64,000 nucleotides of DNA, from positions 6,997,501 to 7,061,500 of the forward strand of contig NZ_CP152049.1 of the NCBI RefSeq assembly GCF_038630985.1, read 5' to 3'. Origin of the DNA: Paenibacillus sp. FSL H8-0548 (GTDB taxonomy: Bacteria; Bacillota; Bacilli; Paenibacillales; Paenibacillaceae). Below are positions 51,894 to 61,166 of this stretch, in pieces. Below the pieces are notes generated by a model. It had not been told where the DNA came from. It did not search any database and saw nothing but the letters and a program-made list of their open reading frames with translations. The translations under genes were made by a program, and so were the position numbers. The first letter of the stretch is position 1, and the number at the start of each line of letters is the position of its first letter.

Positions 51894-52844
51894 TTAATAG
51901 ACGCCTTCCTCACCCATCTTCTTCGCCAGCCTATTCGCTCCCATGACGAGCACGAGACCGATAAAGGATTTGAAGAAGCCAATGGCGGTGCTGTAGCTGA
52001 ACTGTCCTTGCCTTAGCCCTGCCGTATACACGTAAGTGTCGATAATTTCGGCGACATCTCTATTCATGGAATTGATCAGCAGATATACATGCTCAAAGCC
52101 CAGCTCAAGCACATCGCCAATTTTCAGTATGAGCAAAATAATGATTACGCTGCGGATGGCAGGCAATGTAATATGCCACACCTGTCTGAGCCGCCCGGCA
52201 CCATCCATGCGCGCTGCTTCATATAACCCGGGATCTACAGAGGCGATAGCCGCCAAATATATAATCGTTCCCCAACCCGCTTCCCGCCAGATGACTTGTA
52301 GGATGTAAGTAGGTCTGAACCACTCGGGACTGAGCAGGAAATTGATTTTTTCGAATCCAAAATACACAAGCAGCTCATTTACGATACCGCCGTCTGACGT
52401 CAGCATTACGAAGCTGATCGACACGATAATGACCCATGACATAAAGTGAGGCAAATAAACCAGCGTCTGGAACGTTCTTTTGAAAAATGATGTTCGAACC
52501 TCATTAAGCATAAGCGCCAATATAATCGGAACTGGAAAATAAAACAATAAATTCATGCCAAACAGCAGCAAGGTATTCGTCAAAATGTTCAAAAAATCAG
52601 GCTCGGTGAACAATCTCTCGAAATGCTTGAAGCCTACCCATTCGCTCCCGCCGAAGCCCTTGAACGGCTTATAATCTTGAAAGGCGATCGTAAGCCCAAA
52701 CATCGGAATGTATTTGAAAATAATAAAATAAAAGATACCCGGCAGCAGCATGACATAAAGCAATTTGTTTTTCCATAAACGCTTCTTAAGCTCGCTTGTA
52801 CGAGGCTGTGGCACCCTTGCCTGCTGAATAACCGTTTCCTGCAT
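51894..52844 (-). CDS. Carbohydrate ABC importer permease (LplB/YteP-like)
   Basis: A 316-residue permease with six helices and the EAA loop YEAARMDGAGRLRQVWHITL. The N-terminal segment LLYVMLLPGIFYFIIFKYIP and FGLTIAFQDYKPFKG are LplB hallmarks. Start: ATG 52844 after GGAAAGGAAG; the 31-codon extension lacks a site. Second gene of the operon after the binding protein. Confidence 0.93.
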   Translation of the reverse strand: MQETVIQQARVPQPRTSELKKRLWKNKLLYVMLLPGIFYFIIFKYIPMFGLTIAFQDYKPFKGFGGSEWVGFKHFERLFTEPDFLNILTNTLLLFGMNLLFYFPVPIILALMLNEVRTSFFKRTFQTLVYLPHFMSWVIIVSISFVMLTSDGGIVNELLVYFGFEKINFLLSPEWFRPTYILQVIWREAGWGTIIYLAAIASVDPGLYEAARMDGAGRLRQVWHITLPAIRSVIIILLILKIGDVLELGFEHVYLLINSMNRDVAEIIDTYVYTAGLRQGQFSYSTAIGFFKSFIGLVLVMGANRLAKKMGEEGVY

Positions 52845-52940
52845 GTCGGTTCTTCCTTTCCACCGGAGGTTTTGGAGACTGCCCGAGATTTCGTGCAGCC
52901 CCCAACGCTTCACTGCTTTACTTCGAATGACGACCAATCT

Positions 52941-54503
52941 TTATTTTTTGTAAGCCGCATTAAATTCCTCAATAATTTGAGCACCGCCGCGTTTCTTCCA
53001 GTCCTCAACAGCCTTGTCGAACCCAGCTTTATCGATTGAACCATAAATATATTTGTAAGTAGCATCTTTAATCACATCTTGAAGCGGTGTACCCTTCTCT
53101 GTATATGTTGATGAATCAAGAGCTGCAGTTGGATCAGCGATCGCGATCTTCTCATTCTCAATGATAAGCTGCTCCGCATGAATACGTGCTGGAAGCTCAT
53201 TAAGGCTCTCGTACATGCCGTTTGTTTCCGACTCTCCTACAACGCTGTCCTTGTAGCCCTTCACCTCACGCTCAATCAGCTCTTTGTCCGATGAAACTTT
53301 TGCTTGGCCATCTACTACTGTATAATGAGTGCCTTCAATACCCCAGAACATGACGTTCGCTACTTCAGGCGTCATCAGCTTATCGAAGAACGCCAAAATT
53401 TTCTTCAGCTCCGTTTCGTCTTTTATTGCAGATTTCGGGAACAGCACTACGTTGTTGTAGCCTGGAATAGACCAAGAAGCCAGCTGACCCTCCGGTCCGG
53501 CAACCATGCTATGCGTATCGACAACAGCTGTCGGCACGTTTTTGACTAGATCCTTCACCAAGGAATCCACATCCTGCATAGAGCCGATATAGACGCCCGC
53601 TTTGCCGCTTGTGAACATGTTTACCTGATCCGTCTTACTCGTCGCTGCAAAGTCCACATTCATCAATTTGGCATCACGAATTTTTTTTATATAATCCATC
53701 GTTGCTACATATTCAGGTGTCGTAAAATCAGGTACAAGCTGCCCATCTCTCTCGCCCCAGTTATTCGGTGTTCCAAACCAAGCAGATACGGTTTTGAACG
53801 CGCCGTAAATGAGATCATTGCGATCAGCCAAACCAACCGTATCCGGCTTACCGTTTCCGTCTGGATCACCAGTTGTAAATTTCTCCATCATGGCAAACAG
53901 CTCATCTTCGTTAGCCGGTGCAGCGATGCCCAGCTGATCTGCCCAGTCCTTGCGATATATGATGCCTTGACGCGCAAGCGGTCTGCCGATATATACCGAA
54001 TACAGCTTGCCGTCGACCTTCGTATTGTTCAAAATTTCTTCCTTCAGCTTGCCAAGATTCGGAAACTCGTTTAGATAAGGCCCGATTTCCCAGAACTGGC
54101 CCTCGCGAAGCGCCTCCTTCATTTGGACGAAGGTTGCTTGATTTTTCAAATAAGTAACCTGCGGAAGCGAGCCTGTAGCAAAGGACGCGTTTAGCTTCTC
54201 TTCATAGCTGTCAGCTGGAAAGAACTGATAAGTCAGCTTCGTATTGGTTAGCTTTTCAATTTCCTTTTTGATCGTATCCGGTGGCGTCTCTGCGATGTTA
54301 AGTGGAAGCATAATCGTAATTTCGGTTGGCTTCTCCGGTTCTGCCGGTTTAGCTGTCTCTTCTGTCTTTGCACCGTTGTCATTGGTTGGAGCCGGCGAAG
54401 CATTTTTGCTGCCGCCATTATTATTACCCCCTGAACATGCTGCGAGCAATAAGCTAAACGTCAAAACCACGCTCATCAAAACCACCATCGATTTTCTCTT
54501 CAT
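52941..54503 (-). CDS. Extracellular substrate-binding lipoprotein (LplA-like)
   Basis: A 520-residue lipoprotein; signal ends SLLLAACSGG. The mature chain has NPDxNGKPDT-like loop DPDGNGKPDTVGLADRND, FGTPNNWG and the ending typical of LplA/YtcQ, large binding proteins for complex oligosaccharides. Start: ATG after GGAGG. It is the first gene of the permease operon and is clearly paralogous to the binding protein at 55175. Confidence 0.92.
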   Translation of the reverse strand: MKRKSMVVLMSVVLTFSLLLAACSGGNNNGGSKNASPAPTNDNGAKTEETAKPAEPEKPTEITIMLPLNIAETPPDTIKKEIEKLTNTKLTYQFFPADSYEEKLNASFATGSLPQVTYLKNQATFVQMKEALREGQFWEIGPYLNEFPNLGKLKEEILNNTKVDGKLYSVYIGRPLARQGIIYRKDWADQLGIAAPANEDELFAMMEKFTTGDPDGNGKPDTVGLADRNDLIYGAFKTVSAWFGTPNNWGERDGQLVPDFTTPEYVATMDYIKKIRDAKLMNVDFAATSKTDQVNMFTSGKAGVYIGSMQDVDSLVKDLVKNVPTAVVDTHSMVAGPEGQLASWSIPGYNNVVLFPKSAIKDETELKKILAFFDKLMTPEVANVMFWGIEGTHYTVVDGQAKVSSDKELIEREVKGYKDSVVGESETNGMYESLNELPARIHAEQLIIENEKIAIADPTAALDSSTYTEKGTPLQDVIKDATYKYIYGSIDKAGFDKAVEDWKKRGGAQIIEEFNAAYKK

Positions 54504-54677
54504 ACAGCATTGACCTCCATCAATCGTTTTGGTTGCTACACCTCCAAGCTATCATCCCAAACGAGAGTGCCGATACAATCATTTGTACACATGAACACTG
54601 ATTTCACGCCGATCTGAGCTAATGATTACTGCTGCTGTACATGACACCATGCGGAGGAATGGAAAGATACGCAGCAC

Positions 54678-54706
54678 AAAAAGGGCGAAGATCGCTCTTC
54701 GCCCTT
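54678..54706 (-). terminator. Terminator after the 60-residue ORF
   Basis: AAGGGCGAAGA and TCTTCGCCCTT form a perfect stem with a 4-base loop, followed by TTTGTGC on the minus strand. Confidence 0.8.
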
Positions 54707-54761
54707 AAACTCATGTAATCCTATAGTTAGGATCGAGATGACATTAAGGTCACCGCTCCCG

Positions 54762-54944
54762 TTATTTCCAAGCTGAAATTTCTATTTTCTTATATTTGCG
54801 AACGAGCCTTCTTTCCAGCCTTTTGAAAAAACCTTGGTTCTGCTTCTCTTCCTGAATTTTACGCAGTCCTCTTATCAGCAAATGGTATCTCCATTCGTCA
54901 TCATGGCCCAGCTTATGCACTTCTTTGAAGAAATCCGTTTTCAT
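54762..54944 (-). CDS. Small basic hypothetical protein
   Basis: 60 residues, basic and helical (YHLLIRGLRKIQEEKQNQGF, RLERRLVRKYKKIE), no membrane segment. Start: ATG 54944 ten bases after GGAG; its own terminator follows, which supports a real gene. No family is recognised. It sits between two paralogous binding-protein genes. Confidence 0.55.
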   Translation of the reverse strand: MKTDFFKEVHKLGHDDEWRYHLLIRGLRKIQEEKQNQGFFKRLERRLVRKYKKIEISAWK

Positions 54945-55109
54945 TTTTGTCACACTCCATGGCGCATTTTTTCAAATAATGGTAATGGACCTATTTTACA
55001 ACAACAGTCTGTGCAAATTCTGAACATAATTCGATTTAGTTCGACACGTCGATGAATCTTTATACCTAACCAAATTAAAAAAACCTGTTTCTTTGTGCTC
55101 ATTCCAATG

Positions 55110-55155
55110 AAAAACAGAACGGCCGTGCAGGATAAATATAGCCTGCACGGCCGCA
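55110..55155 (-). terminator. Terminator of the second LplA-like gene
   Basis: CGGCCGTGCAGG and CCTGCACGGCCG form a perfect 12-bp GC-rich stem with a 10-base loop, followed by TTCTGTTTTT on the minus strand. Confidence 0.85.
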
Positions 55156-55174
55156 TTGAAATGGACTATTATTA

Positions 55175-56692
55175 TTATTGCTTTATAAAATACGCATCCG
55201 TATACTCACTCATCATCATGCTCCCGCCGCTGCGCTTCCAGCGTTCAACCTCCTGATAGAAGCCTTCGGCGCTAATCTGCCCCAAAACATATCTATACGT
55301 TGCATCGGAAACGATTTTGTACAGCTCCATGCTCTTCTCGTCATATGTCCTAGATTCAAGGCCAATTGTCGGGTCCTTCACAATAAATTTTTCGTTGTCT
55401 GCGCTAAGTCGATCCGCGAGCTCCCACATGGACTCCTTCTCCGCGACCTTCAGCAAATTAGGGTTGCTAAGGTCAGCAATCATCAGTGAATAGAGCGCGT
55501 TTACCTCCGAGACTCGCAATTGCGAGGTGGCTTCGGGCAGCTGTACCTGTTCTCCATCCATTGTGTAATGCTTGCCCTCTATTCCATAGCGCATCAGATT
55601 GGCTACATCCTTATCCATCGTGCGGTCGAAGAAAGCAAGCTGCTCCAGCAGCTCCTCCTCCGTGCGAATCGCTTTTTTGGAAAATAAATAAAGCCCGTTA
55701 TAATTAGGAATTGACCATACACGGTAGCCCTCTGGCCCCTGCATACGGTTCACCAGCGTAAATCGCGCATCGGGGTTGATCTGCTTCGCCTCATCTGACA
55801 GCCGCTGCACGTCGGTCATGCTCCCGATATAAACGCCTGCGGCCCCGCGTATAATTTTGTCCCGCTGCATTTCCTTGCTCGTAACTGCAAAGTCCGCGTT
55901 CATCAGCTTCTCATCATACAACCGCTTCATGAAGTTCATCGTGTCCATATAAGATGCTGTTTCAAATTCCGGAACTACCGCCTTGCCCGCGATTCCCCAG
56001 TTGTTAGGCGTGCCAAAATAAGAACTCAACGTCTTAAAGGCACCAAATACCAAATCATTGCGGTCAGCTAGTCCAACCGTATCCTGTCTCCCATTTCGAT
56101 CAGGGTCATTCAGCGTAAATTGCTTAATCACCTCATACAGCTCTTCGAGTGTTCCCGGCTTGCCAAGCTTTAGGTTATCCAGCCAGTCCTCCCTAATGAT
56201 AATGCCTTGTCTTGAGGATGGCCTTTCCGTATAGAGTCCATATATCCGCCCTTCGATCGCAGCTTGCGCCAAAATGCCTTCATCCAAATGCCGCAAATTC
56301 GGAAACTGCTTCAAATAAGGGCCAATCTCCCAAAAGGATTCGGAGCGAATCGCATTTTTCACAAAAATATAATCGGTATGCTTCACGAAGGTTGCCTTCT
56401 TAAGCGAGTTGGTGGAAAGCGCCGTATTCATTTTATCCGTATAAATACCGTCGGGAACCCAATTGATTTCAAGCTTCGCATTCGTAAGCTCTTCAATTTC
56501 CGCAATAATTTCCTCGCTTGGCGGATGAGGAAAATGCAGCGGCGCCATAATCGAAATCGTCGGTCTGGTGCTGCTGCCCCCCTGCTCTTGTGAAGCTGAT
56601 GCGGCGCAGGAAGCACACAAAAGGAGAATAAGAAATACAGCGAGAATACGTCCGCTACTATGCAGTCCTGCTTGACGTGAACGGTTGCCCAT
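55175..56692 (-). CDS. Extracellular substrate-binding lipoprotein (LplA-like, paralogue)
   Basis: A 505-residue lipoprotein; signal ends LLLCASCAAS. It shares with the 52941 protein the loops DPDRNGRQDTVGLADRND, GAFKTLSSYFGTPNNWG and the C-terminal ATYRYVLGQISAEGFYQEVE (compare ATYKYIYGSIDKAGFDKAVE). The overall likeness is along the full length, so a duplication followed by divergence is likely. Start: ATG after AAGGAGG. It has its own terminator and is divergent from a membrane-bound AraC regulator, so it may act as a sensor partner as well as a transporter component. Confidence 0.9.
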   Translation of the reverse strand: MGNRSRQAGLHSSGRILAVFLILLLCASCAASASQEQGGSSTRPTISIMAPLHFPHPPSEEIIAEIEELTNAKLEINWVPDGIYTDKMNTALSTNSLKKATFVKHTDYIFVKNAIRSESFWEIGPYLKQFPNLRHLDEGILAQAAIEGRIYGLYTERPSSRQGIIIREDWLDNLKLGKPGTLEELYEVIKQFTLNDPDRNGRQDTVGLADRNDLVFGAFKTLSSYFGTPNNWGIAGKAVVPEFETASYMDTMNFMKRLYDEKLMNADFAVTSKEMQRDKIIRGAAGVYIGSMTDVQRLSDEAKQINPDARFTLVNRMQGPEGYRVWSIPNYNGLYLFSKKAIRTEEELLEQLAFFDRTMDKDVANLMRYGIEGKHYTMDGEQVQLPEATSQLRVSEVNALYSLMIADLSNPNLLKVAEKESMWELADRLSADNEKFIVKDPTIGLESRTYDEKSMELYKIVSDATYRYVLGQISAEGFYQEVERWKRSGGSMMMSEYTDAYFIKQ

Positions 56693-56831
56693 AGGTATCC
56701 TCCTTGTTTAATCAGCCTTTTTTCTTCATAATCTAAGGAACTGATTATCTATCGTCCAGATGATTATTGCTCAAAATGTATGCGTTTACTAAAATAAAGC
56801 TATTGCTCTCTCAATTCTTGATAAGGTGTTG

Positions 56832-59141
56832 ATGGCTGTGCGATCCTTAACTTTTCTAAGCAAGATGACGATATTCGGATTTCTGCTCAGCACGCTTCCT
56901 GTTATTTTTATCGGCAGCTTTTCCTACGTGACTTCTACCAAAGAAATCCAGAAAAATGTAAACGCAGGGAAAATGCAGTTGATTATGCAAATCAACTCAA
57001 ATGTAGAGCAGAAACTAACAACTGTCAACCACACGCTGAATCAGGTCATCAACTCGACGGTTCTGAAAAAAGCGATGAACCAGCCGCTCACCGTAAACGA
57101 ATTTGTCATGTATGACGATTTGCGAAGCGAGATTCGGCATATGCAATCGTTTGACACAAAGCTGGAGGATGTTGTGCTGATCAATGATCGGCATAACTGG
57201 ATGATCAAAAACTCCGGTCTATATGATTTTGAGCACTATGCTTATTATGAGGAGCTTGCCAGCTTGATGCAAGAAAGCGAGAGCACCTCTTGGGTACTGA
57301 ACCCATCCAGCTGGTTTTATAGCGAGGAGGCCGCAGGAAGTGCCGCTTGCAGCTACAGCATCAGTCTAGTTAAGAAGCTCCCTACCAACGGACTTGAGCA
57401 TTACGGCTTGGCGCTTGCCAATATTCCGACCTGCAGCCTAGAGGAATTGCTCGAAAATGAAGGCGACCCCTTCTCTAATATGATGATTTTGGATGATCAA
57501 TTTCGCATTTTGCTGCATCACGATCAGTCGTTGATTGGCAAGCCCTTAGCGGAGAGCGGCTTACACATGGAGCAGCTTACAGATACATCAGGCCAGTATA
57601 CGGCTGCGATCGATCAACAGAATTATTCAGTTTCCTACTATCGCTCCGAGCTTAACGGCTGGATCTATTTGTCGACGACCTCCATTGCCAGCATTACGAA
57701 GGAATCGACTAAAATTGGCGCGTACACGCTCTATATATGCCTGTTTATGGTCATGCTGAGCATGCTGCTTGCTTGGCTTGTCTCTCGCCGCATGTACTCC
57801 CCCATTCAGCTCCTGCTGAATCAGATCGGTGAGCGGCTGACTGATATTCAGAAACGGAAAACGAATGAATTCCAGGCCATTGGCGAGCGTGTTACACATT
57901 TATTCCAATCAAAATCAGAGCTGGAGAAAGAGGTTAGCCAGCATATCCATCAGGTCCGTACCTTCTTCCTGATGAAAGCCTTCCAAGGAACAGCTAAGCA
58001 AAGTGAGATCCCAGAGAGACTGGTTCAATTCGGCTATAAGCGGCAGCTGGAGGAGTGGAGCACGATGGCTGCCATTACGCTGCAAATCGATTTCAGCGAC
58101 AGCAGCCGTTATTCAAAAAGCGATTCAGAGCTGCTGCTATTCGCCGTGCACAATATGATTGAGGAGCTTATTCCTGCTGAGCAGCGCCTCTCGCCGGTCA
58201 TCATGGATCAGACTATCGTGACGATAATCGGCAGCAGCGAATCTGACCTAGAAGCGTTTCACACGGCCAAGTACGCCCTAACCGAGCATCTTCAGCAGCA
58301 AATTACGAGCTATCTCAACGTGCAGGTCAGCATAGGCATGAGCTTGCCGTTTCATTCCTTCTCCGCGCTTGCCACTGCGTACAGGGAAGGTCTGGAGGCG
58401 CTGAAGCATCGGATCAAATTAGGCGAGGGCATCATCATTCAGTATGAGAACATCAATGAAGGCAATCACTATTTAAATCTGAATTATCCAGGGCAGATTG
58501 AGAACGAGCTTATGGATGCCATTAAGCTGGCGGATAAAGACAAATCGAAGGAGCTGCTTCGGACCTTTTTGCAGGCGGTATTTGCCGTAGAGCTGTCCCC
58601 CCAGGAATACCAGATCCCGCTGGCTCGGCTGCTCAATAACCTACTGATCGTCATGCAGGAATCCGGAGTAAGCTTGAATCAGATTCACCCCATGAAGGGC
58701 TCGCTGCTCGAGGAGCTGCTGGAGCTGCACACGACTACAGAAATTGACGACTGGTTCTGGACTAAAGTCGTTTATCCGATGATCAAGATTTTCAAGGATC
58801 GCCAAGAGGCGCAGTATCATAACATTTCCGAGAAAATCATTGATCTCGTGCAGCATCAATACGATACCGACCTTACGCTGGAGGAATGCGCTTCACGCCT
58901 TCATTATAATGCCAATTATTTAAGCAGCGTGTTCCGCAAGGAAACCGGCCATTCCTTTAGCGAGTATTTGTCGATGTACCGTTTTAAAATGGCTAAGAAA
59001 TGGCTTGCTGAGAGTGAAATGCCGATCAAGGACATTGCTGCCAAGCTTTGCTATAATAATCCGCAAAATTTTATTCGCTCCTTCCGCAAACAGGAAGGCA
59101 TCACGCCTGGTCAGTATCGCTATAAAAAACGCGGTGAATAA
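56832..59141 (+). CDS. Membrane-bound AraC-family regulator with extracellular sensor
   Basis: A 769-residue one-component regulator. A helix at about 12-32 is followed by an outside Cache-like sensor (to about 290) and a second helix at about 294-316 (TLYICLFMVMLSMLLAWLVS). A long cytoplasmic linker leads to the AraC pair at about 668-765 (LEECASRLHYNANYLSSVFR and LCYNNPQNFIRSFRKQEG). It is of the type that regulates neighbouring oligosaccharide importers. Start: ATG 56832 after AAGG; GTG codons just before and after are alternatives. It is divergent from the paralogous binding protein, likely its target or co-sensor. Confidence 0.9.
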   Translation: MAVRSLTFLSKMTIFGFLLSTLPVIFIGSFSYVTSTKEIQKNVNAGKMQLIMQINSNVEQKLTTVNHTLNQVINSTVLKKAMNQPLTVNEFVMYDDLRSEIRHMQSFDTKLEDVVLINDRHNWMIKNSGLYDFEHYAYYEELASLMQESESTSWVLNPSSWFYSEEAAGSAACSYSISLVKKLPTNGLEHYGLALANIPTCSLEELLENEGDPFSNMMILDDQFRILLHHDQSLIGKPLAESGLHMEQLTDTSGQYTAAIDQQNYSVSYYRSELNGWIYLSTTSIASITKESTKIGAYTLYICLFMVMLSMLLAWLVSRRMYSPIQLLLNQIGERLTDIQKRKTNEFQAIGERVTHLFQSKSELEKEVSQHIHQVRTFFLMKAFQGTAKQSEIPERLVQFGYKRQLEEWSTMAAITLQIDFSDSSRYSKSDSELLLFAVHNMIEELIPAEQRLSPVIMDQTIVTIIGSSESDLEAFHTAKYALTEHLQQQITSYLNVQVSIGMSLPFHSFSALATAYREGLEALKHRIKLGEGIIIQYENINEGNHYLNLNYPGQIENELMDAIKLADKDKSKELLRTFLQAVFAVELSPQEYQIPLARLLNNLLIVMQESGVSLNQIHPMKGSLLEELLELHTTTEIDDWFWTKVVYPMIKIFKDRQEAQYHNISEKIIDLVQHQYDTDLTLEECASRLHYNANYLSSVFRKETGHSFSEYLSMYRFKMAKKWLAESEMPIKDIAAKLCYNNPQNFIRSFRKQEGITPGQYRYKKRGE

Positions 59142-59211
59142 ACCGATAATAAAGAGTAGATATTTTTTCGAATCATACTTTGCTCTTCAATATGACTGGG
59201 AGGCTAGACGC

Positions 59212-59727
59212 ATGCTGCAACGACCGTCCAAGGAAGAATATATGGCCTATTATGAGCAATATGTTGCATTAGTAGGAGACGAACCGCTAATTGATACACT
59301 TGCAAAACAGCTGACAAGCACGACTGAGCTGCTCTCTGATATTCCTGAGCAGCAGTCAAATTTCCGCTATGCAGAAGGCAAATGGACGCTTAAGGAGGTT
59401 ATTGGGCATATCTCAGATAACGAGCGCGTCATGAGCTATCGCTTGCTTCGCATCGCCCGCGGCGATAATACACCGCTTGCTGGCTATGACCAAGACCAAT
59501 TTATGAGCGGCTCCTCGTTCCAGGACTGGAGCTTATCCCAGATCATTGAGGACTATATATCCGTTCGAAAGGCAACACTCACGCTGCTGCGCGGCTTGTC
59601 CGACGAGGCTTGGCAACGCATTGGCTCAGCTAATGGCACAGAGATCACAGCTAGAGCAATAGCATATATCATTGCAGGGCATGAGCTTCATCATTGGAGG
59701 ATCATTCAGGATAAATATTTGGGTTAA
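59212..59727 (+). CDS. DinB-family protein
   Basis: A 171-residue four-helix protein of the DinB/YfiT type. Metal-binding His residues fit KEVIGHISDNERVM and the late AGHELHHWRIIQDKYL. These proteins are thiol transferases or hydrolases of unclear role. Start: ATG 59212 eight bases after GGGAGG; the frame upstream lies in the end of the AraC gene and was rejected. Confidence 0.88.
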   Translation: MLQRPSKEEYMAYYEQYVALVGDEPLIDTLAKQLTSTTELLSDIPEQQSNFRYAEGKWTLKEVIGHISDNERVMSYRLLRIARGDNTPLAGYDQDQFMSGSSFQDWSLSQIIEDYISVRKATLTLLRGLSDEAWQRIGSANGTEITARAIAYIIAGHELHHWRIIQDKYLG

Positions 59728-59828
59728 TAGATTGTCGAAGCCGCTATTGCAAAATATTATATATGTAAACCTACCGTTATGATAAAATAGTTAACATATA
59801 TTATTTTAGCATAAGGGGCGGTAACGGG

Positions 59829-60248
59829 ATGACGATTCGATTGCGGGGGCATCATCTGCTTTGTTTACTCGGTTACCGAGGCATGGGCTATTCTGATGAT
59901 TTCTGCACCAATATGACGATCATTTATGAGACGCTGCGCACCAGCCCCCATACCGAGGTTGAGATTGTCATCGGTCCAGACGATGTATGCAAAGCTTATC
60001 CGCCAGATAAGGCCTACCACTGTGAAGGCACGGTCTACGGTTTAGATGCGGCTGTGCTTGCAAAGCTTGGACTGAGTGCAAATGAACGCGACAGCTGGCA
60101 GTCCATATGCAGCCGCGTTGCAGCTACAATGGTGCCTGAGGATATTAGCCGGCTCTGTACCACTTGTCCGTGGGAGAAATACGGGGTCTGCTCGGAAGGC
60201 GTCGGTCTCGTTGTCAACGGCCAGCCGCTGCCTAAGGTAGGCAGCTAA
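59829..60248 (+). CDS. DUF1284 protein
   Basis: A 139-residue protein beginning IRLRGHHLLCLLGYRGMGYS, the DUF1284 hallmark, with a set of Cys residues (FCTNM, DVCKAY, HCEG, LCTTCPWEKYGVC) that may bind an FeS cluster or zinc. Function unknown. Start: ATG after AAGGGGCGG. A terminator follows about 75 bases later. Confidence 0.88.
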   Translation: MTIRLRGHHLLCLLGYRGMGYSDDFCTNMTIIYETLRTSPHTEVEIVIGPDDVCKAYPPDKAYHCEGTVYGLDAAVLAKLGLSANERDSWQSICSRVAATMVPEDISRLCTTCPWEKYGVCSEGVGLVVNGQPLPKVGS

Positions 60249-60323
60249 CTGCTAGAGAGCGGATTAGTAGCCTAGTTCGTTAGAGCATTATTATTTTAAT
60301 CACTGCTGAGCAGACGTTTTTTT

Positions 60324-60360
60324 GAGCCCTGTCGATCATCGATCAGGGCTCTTTCTTTTG
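60324..60360 (+). terminator. Terminator after the DUF1284 gene
   Basis: GAGCCCTG and CAGGGCTC with an inner CGA/TCG pairing form the stem, followed by TTTCTTTTG. Confidence 0.8.
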
Positions 60361-60382
60361 TTTCGAGACGGGGTCCAGCGCA

Positions 60383-60575
60383 GCGTACGCTGCACTTTGT
60401 GCAGTAGATTTGCTGCTGCTGCACTGACTGCTCGCGTACACTGCACTATATACAGTAGATTCCTTGTTTTGAGGCATAAATCGTTCGTTTGAAGCTACTT
60501 CTGCTGCAAAAGTGCAACGTAGCTGTTCGAATTGACTCCTATGTGAGATTTCTACTGCAAAAGGTGCAACGTAGG
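60383..60575. repeat. Second cluster of repeat B hairpins
   Basis: Units: GCGTACGCTGCACTTTGTGC (60383), GCGTACACTGCACTATATAC (60434), CTGCTGCAAAAGTGCAACGT (60501) and CTACTGCAAAAGGTGCAACG (60551). The first two are reversed relative to the last two; the plan is TCTACTGCA-n-TGCA(A/G)CGTAG. Confidence 0.65.
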
Positions 60576-60733
60576 CTTTTGTCAGAAGCAATAAAGTATT
60601 ACACTGGCTCCAACAAAAAGACAGCGGCAGCCATGGACGAGAAAATAAAGTCCTAGACTACCACTGTTTTATTGAGCTAACGTTCCTTGTTAGCGTAATG
60701 ACAAATGATACGATTCACTATTATTAATGGTAA

Positions 60734-61105
60734 TTAATTGATACTGTGAAGAGCGTGAAGTGCATCCTGTTTATCTTTTAAAAAGAATACCTGCTTGCCA
60801 TTGTTACACTCATAAATAAAATCCTTCAAACTCTTGCTGTTATACTCAGCGAATTCTCCGACAATAGCGAGCTTAACATTGTAGTTCGCATATTTCTGCA
60901 ATACATCACCAGCAAGTCCAGTCTTTAGCTCGAAGAAATCCTCAGTTATGTTCGATTTGTTAATCATTATTTTATTGCAACCATTGTTGTTGTAACTAAT
61001 AGAAGCCATTAAATCCAATGCATCTTGAACATCGTGTATTACGATATCAGAACTATCTACAATTGCGACCATAGAATTACCATTTTGGTCGATAAATATA
61101 TTCAT
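60734..61105 (-). CDS. DUF4180 protein
   Basis: A 123-residue protein matching the DUF4180 pattern as remembered: NDVQDALDLMA-like VIHDVQDALDLMASISYNN, NKSNITEDFFELKTGLAGDV and LKDFIYECNNGKQVFFL. Function unknown. Start: ATG 61105 after AAAGGTGG. It is AT-rich relative to serS. Lies downstream of serS but 61 bp away; no terminator was seen between them. Confidence 0.85.
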   Translation of the reverse strand: MNIFIDQNGNSMVAIVDSSDIVIHDVQDALDLMASISYNNNGCNKIMINKSNITEDFFELKTGLAGDVLQKYANYNVKLAIVGEFAEYNSKSLKDFIYECNNGKQVFFLKDKQDALHALHSIN

Positions 61106-61166
61106 TTTTATACCACCTTTCATTGATAAGATGCTTTAATCGAGCTAATTCGTCAAACTTACTAGG

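Larger units (their letters stand above)
60249..60733. other. Intergenic region with terminator and repeat B cluster
   Basis: About 485 bases without a supported gene. A terminator at 60324-60360 is followed by at least four repeat B units at 60383-60575. The rest is AT-rich with no clear signal. Confidence 0.6.
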
